Source of the DNA: Bilabrum cf. latius
Taxonomy: Eukaryota; Bigyra: Bicosoecida; Bigyra; Bicosoecida
Length of the DNA stretch: 64,000 nucleotides
Assembly: GCA_965178125.1 (NCBI GenBank)
Contig: OZ237740.1
Coordinates: 124,001 to 188,000 of the forward strand
Reading direction: 5' to 3'
The translations under genes and the position numbers were made by a program. The notes under the pieces were generated by a model, which was given only the letters and a program-made list of their open reading frames with translations, was not told where the DNA came from and ran no database searches. Below, one piece after another: positions 47,564 through 57,400 of this stretch (the first letter of the stretch is position 1; every line of letters starts with the position of its first letter).

Positions 47564-48838
47564 TCAATTGATCCACCCCCCAACGTGACACCCCGCACCG
47601 CAGTCGAGCCCGCCGCACGCATCGATCCACTCCCTGCTCGGCAATCCCGGGCCCTCGTTCGACCAGCCCAGCAACTACTCTAGCGCTGTGCTCATCGTCA
47701 CTGCCGGCCCCACAGTCCCTGTATTCTGGGCTTGGTCGCACGTGTTCTGGCTGAATCCGCTGGTGGATAGGCTCGTGCAGTGGCTGTAGCAGGACCAGGA
47801 AAAGACTGCGTTCGAGGCGACCGCGTGCCCGCTGGGAAGCGTCACGGGATTCCCGCGCCAGTTGCGACGAATGCTGTCGATCAAGTGCTCGGTCCGGTTG
47901 GAGAAATCCGCGGCGTACGCGAGCTCAGCGCTGCTCGAGGGCCGGTGGCCGATGCTCGTTCCTAGCTGGAATGCGTCATCCCTGGATGCAACGAGGAGAT
48001 AGGGCGTCGTCAGGTAAGGCATCCTGTACTGCCCGAACATGCACTTCCAGCCGTCGTCGCCGGGGTGGTCCTTTGAGCAATGCTCGCCCAAATGCGTGAC
48101 GTTCGCGATCGAATGCACCGCCTGCGTCACAGCGCGGAAGCCGGGAAATGAGCTGCCCTGGAACGGAGGGATGTCAACCCACAGCGGAGAGTCCATGAAA
48201 CCGACGACAGCGATGCTATCGGGATCTGCCCCGGCTTCGGCGAGCATCTGCGGTACGTAGTCCATGTGTATCATCGCCCCGCGGGATCCGGCCGATCCGC
48301 CAGCGAACAAGAGCATTTCCGAAGGAATGCCATCCACACGACCGGAAGAAGGATGAGCTCCGAGCCCCTTGCTCTTCACCAGGTCTCGTATGACGGCCTT
48401 AACGACGCGATTTCCTCGGAACTGCCATCCGTTGAGCGCAGCTGCATCTCCCATGTGCCCGTCCGAAGTGCAGTATCTTACGTAAACAAGGTTCGCCGCC
48501 GCCAGCCTGTCGTCATGCACAGGGTTGAAAATCCCCCCGGGAGAAAAAGTACTGCCCCACTATTTCGAGCTGCACAGAGTTTTGCTGGGGTCCGGATTGG
48601 ATACGGGGCCACACCGCCCTTGGCAGCTTGCTTCGTCCCAGCACCAGCCCCCTGGCTCCATATACACCAACCAGTCGGTCGAATGGGTTGCGGATGCCTT
48701 GAAGTAGTACCCTGCTTCGCTGCCATCCATGCAAACCGCGAGTGGATCGACGTGAGCCAGGGACTGCAATGCCAGCTCGGTGCCGCTCACAAGGCATCCA
48801 AGGGCAGCCGCGAAGCTAATTTGCATAATTGTCTTCAT
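47564..48838 (-). CDS. Notum/pectin acetylesterase-family hydrolase, secreted
   Basis: This is a secreted carboxylesterase of 424 residues in the Notum/PAE family, alpha/beta hydrolases that remove acyl groups from glycans or proteins. ATG 48838 gives a signal peptide (MKTIMQISFAAALGCLVSG). Family motifs follow: AVCMDGSEAGYYFK, WLVYMEPGGWCWDEASC, NLVYVRYCTSDGHMG, LLFAGGSAGSRGAM (nucleophilic Ser in GGSAGS) and FSWSCYSHC (likely catalytic His). Numerous Cys residues suggest disulfides. TAGs at 48560 (after LCSSK) and 47675 (after STALE) are read as Gln. The first would otherwise cut the protein before the catalytic Ser. TGA is at 47564. The natural substrate cannot be told from sequence. Confidence 0.87.
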
Positions 48839-49036
48839 AATGATCGCAATTTCGCGGAGCGTATCTGCGGTTTGTGACAGCAAGTGACGGGATAGATCCA
48901 CTGGCCTAGTTGCAGTCTCGGCGTCGTCACACAAACGCTGGATTCTCGAACCTTGTATTCGATCTCTCGCGCGAGCACTAGCAGTCGCCCACTTCAAATA
49001 TCGGCCTAGCAAGAAAGAGAATCCGCGGTCCAATAT

Positions 49037-50356
49037 TCACAGCGCGGACCGTGCTGCCGCAGCCGTTCTCCACACGTGTGTCGCTTCGATTGGCTGCCCC
49101 TCGAGCAAGTCATCAACGTCCATGCCCTCTAGAGATACCCCCTTTCCCTGCGGTGGCCCATCACCTCTGTTCGAGTGACGAGTGCAATGGGCGAGCATGT
49201 CGTGCAGCAGGTGCCTCGCAGCGTCGCAGTCGCACCCAGCCGTGCCGAGCCCGGCTTTCACGTCGGTGTCCACCGCCCCCGCCCCCGACCCCAAGGCGGG
49301 GTCATACGACGACCCCCCATGACCCCCAGAGGTCTCCTTGCAGCATGGGTCAAGCCCCTGCGATGCACCCAATGCCGACCTGCGCCATAGCCCGCGCAGC
49401 AGCATGGGGCGCAGGACGGCAGCGCCTCTGCTGCTGCTGCTGCTGCCGTGCTGCTCGCCCCAGAGTACTTGCTCCGCAACAGTGCAGCGCTCGCCCCCAC
49501 GCAGCGCCACGTCGCGGGCCGATTCCCTTACCGAACGTTCTCTGGCCGAGGGAACCCCGAGCGGGGATTCGCGCAGCTTGGAGGTCTGGGATCTACCTTC
49601 TTGCTGGTGCTCACTCCGAGCACTTGCTCCGTGCTCGCTTGTAGCGCCTGCTGCCCACGCGACTGCCATCCTGCTGGACGGCGTAAACCAGCGCCGGGCT
49701 GAATCCGCTTCCATCGCACGCTGCAGTCTACTCCCAAGCTCTGGCACGTCTGTTTGAACAAACAGGGGCGTGCCAGGTGCGAGCGCGGCGGCCAGTCGGG
49801 TCACGAAAGGCGGCCTGAGGACCTGCCTCCTGCGGTGGCGGTGCTTGAGGACAGGATCCGGGTGAAGGATCACAACTCCAGCAATGCGTCTTGCCGCAAA
49901 TATTGGAGGTCTATGAGATTGCATGGCTGTACCAGAACAGGGATCGCGGATTGCCTGCGCAACCGCCTCCATCGCGAGGTGAGGGTTCGTCTGCGTGATC
50001 CCGCACGCCTTCTTCATTGGGCCACTGAGCATGTCGAAATACTGACGGGCCTTTGAAACCATACTGCGCCGAATTTCCATGCCGTAGCCGGCCCAAGGGA
50101 CTGATGCAGAGCGATTGTCAGCCTCGCCCGACCGCAATGCCCCAACTGCCTCTGCGAGCCAAGCACCATCTGATGAGCCAATCTCAAGCACTATAGGCCC
50201 GCCACATGAACCATCAACTGATTTAGGCACGCTCCCCTAGTCAACCCAATATAGGTGTTTCGCATGAGGGTTTACATGATTTCTTGCCCTCGTACCCAGC
50301 CATCGGGCATTTTGCCGCAATCTGTGGGGTTTATGCGATAGAAGCCGACTCATCAT
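49037..50356 (-). CDS. TrmB-like tRNA (guanine-N7) methyltransferase-family protein
   Basis: This Rossmann-fold methyltransferase-like protein has 439 residues. ATG 50356 opens MMSRLLSHKPHRLRQN and reaches RARNHVNPHAKHLYWVD, an N-terminal element typical of plant and algal TrmB-like proteins. A TAG (50237-50239, read as Gln) follows, then GPIVLEIGSSDGAWLAEAVG (SAM-binding GxG region). VVILHPDPVLKHRHRRRQVL matches the TrmB signature PDPWxKxRHxKRR, with Val for Trp, and FVQTDVPELGSRL matches the TD motif. The C-terminal half is Ser/Gly-rich and unlike the family. Starting only after the TAG would lose the HVNP element. m7G46 tRNA methylation is inferred from the family; the Trp-to-Val change leaves activity uncertain. 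TGA is at 49037. Confidence 0.8.
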
Positions 50357-50582
50357 TTTTTAAGTATTGCATATGCCGGGAAATTTCGAGACAATACGTT
50401 GCTGCTGCAACACACAAGGAGCCCAGACAGTTTGAATGCTTCCGGGTTGCAGGGTTGCAGTTGCACAGAAGTGTAGATCACGACCGGCTTACAAAATATA
50501 CAGTCAAAGACACATCATGGATGAAACCAGACTACTTGTACAGACTGGCTCCCACCACCGCGCTTCAGAGAGACCCGATTGC

Positions 50583-53500
50583 TCACGAGACCACGCAGCA
50601 CCCGCTGCCGCCGTCCTGGCTTCCTGCGTCAGCCTGAGGGCTACTGGCTGCGGGGGCGGCGGCAGCGGGCGCCGGTGCTGGCTCAGCCTGCGCCTCGGGG
50701 TCAATTTCAGGTTCCGGTCCATCCACAGCTGCGGAACCCACGTTCATTGCACCGGGCCCGTCGCCTGCGCCCCCCCTGGCCGCCCGCGCCGCGGCGTCGT
50801 CGGCAGCAGCCGCGAAGGCAAGGAAATCCTCCGCATCCGTCGGTCCGTCCACCTTCCACTGAAAGACCACGCGGTCGGCACCGCTCACACTCACCAGCCG
50901 CTCGTCTCCCGGGAGCCAACGAACGTTCGTCACGAAGCTGGAGTGCCCGCCGAACACCTTGGACTGCTGCTTCTCGTCGCACGCAGGGAACCGGAACAGC
51001 CTCAGCTGCCTCTTTTCGTCGCCCACCGCGAGCACACCCCTCTGTTTTGACAGGTCGCAGGCCCTTACCGCATTCATGTCGATCGTCTCGTTGTGAGCCG
51101 CCATAGTCGCCCACTGGATGGTGCAGTGCTCCGAGGCCCACTTCTCCTGCTTGAGCTCAGAGGCAGAGGCGACATGCCTGCCCGTTGTGGCGTCGTAGAA
51201 CAGGAGCTCGTGAGCACCGTCGTTCACTCGGATGTACTTGCTGTTGGCGGACCAGTCGAAGTGCACGACGAACGAGTTGCTCTTCCTCAGCTTTTCCACC
51301 ACGCGGTACCCGTCCGTCGCGTCCATCACGTACACGCAGTTGTCGTGGGATCCGATGGCCAGGTACTTGCTGTCCGGTGAGAACTTGCAGTCCGAGATCC
51401 ACTCCTTGCTAAGGGGCCTCGCCGACTCGTACACCAGCTCGAGCGTCTCTGCGTTCAGCACGGCGAACCCACCCAACTTCTTGTCCTTGCCCCGCACTGT
51501 TCCCCCGAGATCGCCACCAAAGCCCACGGCCACGAGGTTGCCATCACCGGAGAAGGACACGCATCGGATCAGCGAGCCTAGGTCGCATTCGGCCAGCTGG
51601 GCGCATTTCTGCGCATCCCACAGCCTCAGTGTGTTGTCGTCGCCTGACGTCACAAACCGCTGCTCCGTGGGGTGGGCGGCCACGCCCCACAGCTCAGAGA
51701 ACACGCGGGGGCACCAGTGGCCGTGCACTACGGGCCTGCCGCCATGCAGCAGATCGCCAGACCCTGCGTCCATCTCCATCACGCGGCCAGACCGCAGCAC
51801 CGCTCCGTTCTTGGTGCCGTCCTGGCTTGCGGCAATGGCCACCACCTGGTTCAGCTTGGACACGGGCTTGCCCCCCGCCCCCCTGGTCACCAGGCTCTCG
51901 ATCTTGGACTCGACCTTCAGGGCGTCTGGGTCCAGCACGGCCACGGTGCCGTCGGAAGCACCGCAGACGAGCTGGCCGGTCGCAGGGTTCCTAGCGATGG
52001 AGAACACGGGCTGCCTGGACACCCGCTCGATGTCCGCCATGCGCCGACCCGCGAACTTAACTGCGTATCCCTTGGCTGACACGCCGTACACGGTGCCAGA
52101 AGGTGCAGCCCTCCGCCGCCCGCGCCTCCCGCTGGCAGCCGAGGCCGCCTCGCCATCCCCGGACGGAGGCACGGTGCACAGGGCGAGGAGTGGATCCCCT
52201 CTCATCTTCGGGTGGGAGATTCCCCTGGAGGAACGGCCGGTCCTCACGTCCCAGAAGTTGACCTGCCTCTTGTCCGACACGACCAGCGTGTCCTCGTCCT
52301 GGAAGGCGACGGAGCAGACGTACTCTGCCGAGCTGCCCGAGTTGGCGAGCAGCATCTCGCCCTTGCGCACGTCGTACACGTACACCGTGTGCTTGTCGTC
52401 CATGCACGCGAAACCGACTCTGTTCCCCGAGGGCGACCAGGCCAGCGACTTGACCTCCCTCATGCCGTGCTTGAGCGGGATTGTGGCGATCCTCTTGAGG
52501 GAGAGCGCGGGGTCCCTTGGCTTGGTGAGGCGCTTCTTGGGATTCTTGTGGTACTTGCTAGAGGGCCCCTTGCGTCGGCCCCGCTTGGCACGGGCAGCCT
52601 TCCTCTTGTTCCTCGCCTTAAGTGAGGCCTCATCCTCGAAGAAGTCCTCCACCTCACCGGAGCCCCCCGACCTGTCTTCCTCCTGTTCCTCCAGGCTCCA
52701 GATCAGCACGCGGGGCTTGGCGCCGCGGTCACCAGAGGCCGCCATAGTGCCGTCTGGTGACACGGCGAGTGACGTCACTCTGCATCGCCCATGACCCGTG
52801 AAATACTGCTGGGTGGCTGCCTCCCCCGTAGACTGCACCACCACCATGCCTCCGGCAGGGAACACCACACGCCCACTGGCATCGTACCCGATGGCAGAGT
52901 TGTAGATGGTCTTGTTGTAGTCGAGACGGTAGTCGTAGCACGCCACGCCGTGTACCCACTCCAGCTCAAGGTCGCACAGCGGAGGCTCGTAGTCAGGCCC
53001 GGCCCACCCCGCGGGCTCCGACGCCTTGATCGCACCTTCCCAAGGCTTTACGGCCATGTGTCCCACGTCGTCCGCCTTGCCGCCGATGGTCTCCACAGTG
53101 GGTCCATCCCCATCCCCATCCCCGTCACCCTCCTTCCCCTCCCCCGCACCCTCGTCGCCCTCCCCCTCACCCGCCTCTTCCCCTTCCTCCTCGCCCACAC
53201 CATCCGCCTCGTAGTCGCTGGGGTACTCGTCCCCGTCGACGTCGAACTCCTCATCGGGGTCCTCGTCGTCCGCCCCAGCGTGCTCCCCCGCACCGCTGGC
53301 AGGCCCCGCCTCGAATTCCTCGTCGGCGGCATCCGAGACGAACTCCATGAGGCTCGCGCACTCGTCACTCGAAGCGGCGGCGAATGAGACCTCCAGGGCG
53401 TCGACCTTGTCGCCGCCACCCCCACCTGCCGACTCGGCTCCCTCATTCGCCTCCGCTGCCTTTGCGCGCGCGTCTGAGATGATCTTCTCGGCCACGGTGC

Positions 53501-54111
53501 CTGCTTGCTCCAGCAAGGCGGCGGGGTCGCCCTCCAGGTTGGTGGCAGCAGCAGAGGCCGCGGCGATGAGTGCGCGGGCGACAGCGGCCACACCATCCGC
53601 ATCAACGGCGCCCAGTTCTTCGCTCTGGTAGTCAACCGCGAGCTGCGTGAGCTCAAAGGCCTGGTCTGTCAGCGAGAGGTCGGAGCCGGCGACGGCCAGA
53701 ATCACCACACGCTTTGCGACATCCACGTCCTGCGAAAACTCATATTGAACAAAAAGGAGATCTCGCTAGTGTCAGCTTCATGCGCCACGCGCTCGAGGCG
53801 AGCTCCCGTGATGACCCGAGGCCTGCAGCTCGCGCGCGAGAACGAGATCGGGAGCGGGTAGTCATCCCTTTTGGCAGCAATATGCAGACCAGCAGCGGCA
53901 GGGAGGCATCAATTACATTATGAACAGCTAAATCATGCCAGTTTAAACAATTAAGCATGCCGGAAATTCGCAAAAACTGGTACCTCACGCCGAGTGGAGC
54001 GATCAGATCGTCCTTCTGTTCGTCTGGCACGGCATCTCCGAGAATTGCTTTGACGCCGTCCTAATCAATGGTAGGGTTTGATACTGCCTGGTCCTGGTAG
54101 CGAGCCACCAT
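50583..54111 (-). CDS. EML-like (HELP + WD40) microtubule-associated protein with CaaX end
   Basis: This 1089-residue protein resembles EMAP-like proteins, which bind microtubules through tandem WD40 propellers. Exon 1 (54111-53989) encodes MVARYQDQAVSNPTID-Q-DG and the linker to APLG. A 259-bp GT-AG intron (53730-53988) leads to exon 2 (53729-50583). One TAG at 54061-54063 is read as Gln. An acidic stretch (about residues 170-240) is followed by a HELP-like motif (LELEWVHGVACYDYR), then FTGHGRCRVTSLAVSPDGTM and many WD40 blades (LRLWDAQKCAQLAECD, YLAIGSHDNCVYVMDA, VFGGHSSFVTNVRWLPGDER, VFQWKVDGPTD). The C terminus, GSGCCVVS, is a candidate farnesylation box (CVVS) with a neighbouring Cys, unusual for EML proteins. 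TGA is at 50583. Confidence 0.87.
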
Positions 54112-54488
54112 GTCGCGCGCTGTCTCGGCACGTACTGCGGTACGAAAGGCGAAACCGAAAGAAACGCTGCAGCCGTGGCAAGGCCAGCAAAAAATAGTAA
54201 TCGAAGGAAGCTAATGGAATCGATACTCACAGCCAATGAGCGGCTTTACGAAATCATTGAATTGTGCTGTGCTGCTTTGCTATCCCATTGTATATGATCA
54301 GCTGTGAATGAGACTGGTGCGAGGCGCGCGACCAGCCGGGCTCAACGGAACCACGATGTTGCGACCAAAATAATGCCCAAAGTTGGTTGCAACCGCAAGC
54401 CCACCTCAAGCTCTTGGATCGATCAGTAGGTCCTCATCGATCTGTGCAAGGAAACTTTGAGGTACGTGTTAAGGTTGCTACACCAGCC
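54112..54488. promoter_or_regulatory. Divergent spacer, EML-like / ankyrin-EF-hand gene
   Basis: This 377-bp spacer separates two divergent start codons. It contains one exact GGTTGCAACC palindrome at 54385-54394. It should hold both promoters; no TATA box was identified. Confidence 0.5.
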
Positions 54489-57400
54489 ATGAGTAGGGCG
54501 TTGTTGAAGGCTATTCGGCTCGGGAACACGGTGTCTGTCGCCAAGAAAGTGAGCCGACCCAACGCGTTTGCCTGCACGTTTCGCCGCACGCTTGGCCTTC
54601 CACGTACAGTGATTTACGACGTATCATCTGCCACATTGGTTTTCAATACGTTCGCAGCTTGAGGAGACTGCCATAAACCCCAATGAGCGCGACGTGGCTG
54701 GTGCTACGCCCATCATGCACGCTGCATGGTGGGGCCACGTTGGGATTGTAGAGGCTTTGATTTCCTCGGGAGCCAACCCAAATGTGAGACATATACTTGA
54801 CGAATTGCTTTGCCCGGTCTCTGCGCGTCGTAGGGCTTCCAGTAGGTGATTGTCGTGCGATGTGATGGCGCGCACCTTGTCGGTCCATAGTTTTCCTTGC
54901 AACCAACGCAGGCACACAACCTAAACCTTAACACTCCCCTGCATTTCGCGTATGAACGCGGTCATAGGCAGGTTGTCGAACTTCTTCTGGCCCGCGGGGC
55001 TGCGCCGAGCGCCCACAAACGGAATCGTCGCGGCTTCCTGCCAAGGGAGCTGGGCACCGACGCCAACCCCGTCAGGCGATTCATTCAGACCGTCCTTGGC
55101 GGCAGATCGAAATCCGAGGCACCCTCTGTCGAAGAAATGGCGACTCCGCGACCTCGAACGCTCCGTGCTCTTGGCACCTCGGCTGCAGCGCCGGGAGGGG
55201 GCGCCTCCTCGTCCTCCAAGCCGCGAAGGACCTCTTCCACCAACCCCGCCACTTCGTCAGCATTGTTGCAGCAGGCACAGGCGGTACGCGCAAAGGACCA
55301 TGACACTCATCACACCGCTGCAGCCTCGGAGTTTCCGCGGAGCTCCAGCCTCCAGCAGCCCTCGACAGCGACTGCGGCCTCGGAGGGCGGCACAATCACG
55401 GTCCCGCCCTCGCTGCCGCAGTCAAGACGCACCGGTGCTACCCAGGGAACAGAGTAGGGAACAATCCAGGGAACAGGACCTCATGTGCCGCACCTACCGG
55501 TGGGGGGGAGCCAGAGCGGTACCCGTGTGACGAGTTAGTCCCGATCGCACAGCGCCAGAGCGACTCCCGGGGACGGCGCGGCGCCGCTGGTTCCGCAGCG
55601 GGAGCAGCGCTCGTGGCGGTCGCTGCCTGCAACGTCTGCTTCCGGTGCCGGCGGGGCCGCGCTCGTCACCACACCCGACGAGGACCGGGACGATTCCGAG
55701 TCCTGGTTCTTCGAGTCCGAGGTTGCGACCGGCACGGATGGGTCAGATGCGACCGGCGGCGGTGATGACTCGAGCACGTCGCTACTGGGTGCGCCCCCGC
55801 GTCCCCGGGGGGACTCGAGTGGACCCCGGGGAGCCCACCTGAGCACCGGCGGGGTCAGCGGCGAGGCGGGGCGGGGGCAAAGTGATAGCACTGGGGTGGG
55901 GGTCAGCTTCGATGCGCGGTCGGGGGGCGTCGCCGGCGACGAACCCCTGAGGGAAGGTTCGGTGACGGCGCGCACGGCCCCTGCAGCGGATCGGATCGGT
56001 GACGGTGCGACCGGGCACAGCCCGGGCAGCTTTGCGAGTCTCAGGAGCCGTGACGAATCCAGGGAACACACGGATCACTCGCACCATGGAGATGCAATGA
56101 GTGAAGATGAAGATGGGAGGTCCTACGCGAGTGCCTGCGACGGTGACCACGGCCAGGGGAGGGGCGCCGGCTGGGTGGCGTCTGGGTCCGCCTCGGGGAG
56201 CGTGGCATCTGAAGGTGGTCGGCGCCCCAGGATCGGTTGCAACCATTTCGACCCGTCCGAGGAGCACACATCGGGCTACGCCGATGGTGGATACTCGTCA
56301 CACCCAGCCCTCTCCCCCGGGATGGACGAGGACGTGGAGTCGCGGCCTCGTTTCAACTCGACGGGGTCCGATGACATCCACGGGCGCGGTGGCCAAACCC
56401 GTCCGGTTGCAACCGGGCAGACGAACCCGCAGCCAGTGGCCCCGCCACCGCTGCCACTTTCCCCACCCCCAGTGCCCAGGGGTAGCGCCGATGGGATTGC
56501 ATCCGCTGTGTCGCCTCAGGCACAGCAAGGCGGTGTTGGGCGAGGCAAGCCGGTCCCGCCCACCAGGCGGACTGTCGGGTTTCCGCCGAAAGCGCCCGAC
56601 AGGGGTAGTGGCACTGGTGGCGGTAAGTCCCATTCTACGTCTTCTGCTGGTAGTCAGCCGTCTGCAACACCTGGGAACACCCGAGGCGACCAGTAGGAGG
56701 AGACCCCAGCAGAAGAATCTGGCAGTGCCAAGAAGCTGCCCAATCCTGCCCTGGGCTCAGTACGTGCCTCCGCTGCTGCAGTGGGCGGTGGCATCAACAG
56801 CACGGCCGCATCCACACCGCCAAGACCGCCTTCACGAATCCGCGGCACGTCCGCCCCACATGGGCCCGATGCGACCAACTAGAATGCGAACTAGAATGCG
56901 GGCGAGGACAGCGATGGCAGCAAGGCAAGGCGGGTCAAGCAAGGCAAGTACTCTACCATCGGCGGGATGCGAACCGCAAGGACAAAGCACGGGCCAGGTC
57001 CCTCCAGCGAAGGCAAAGCGAAGGCCGGGCGCTACGGCACGACCGGAGGAAGGCGAGGCAGCACCGGGCCGATCGACAAGCGACTGCTGCAGAGCCTTCG
57101 TGTGGATCCCTGCGTGGGAGTCAGGTATGCCATATAGGCGTAGGCCTCCCACGGCATGGGATCGGTGCGGCGGTCGTTTCGGGAGGGTAGTCCGGTGTGG
57201 GAGCGTGACTGGGGGGAGGGGGCTGATTCATCCTCTTCGGGTGAGGAGGGCGGGCGCCGTGGCGGTGCTGGTCGGGGCAGGGGGAGGCGGCCTCGCAGAC
57301 AGCGCGGGAGAATGCTTCCGGGCAGCAGGTTAAGGGATTCGTCGGTCAGCAGCACCAGCTCTGATTCAGATGACGAGGACGGGAACGTGGCGTCCGGCGA

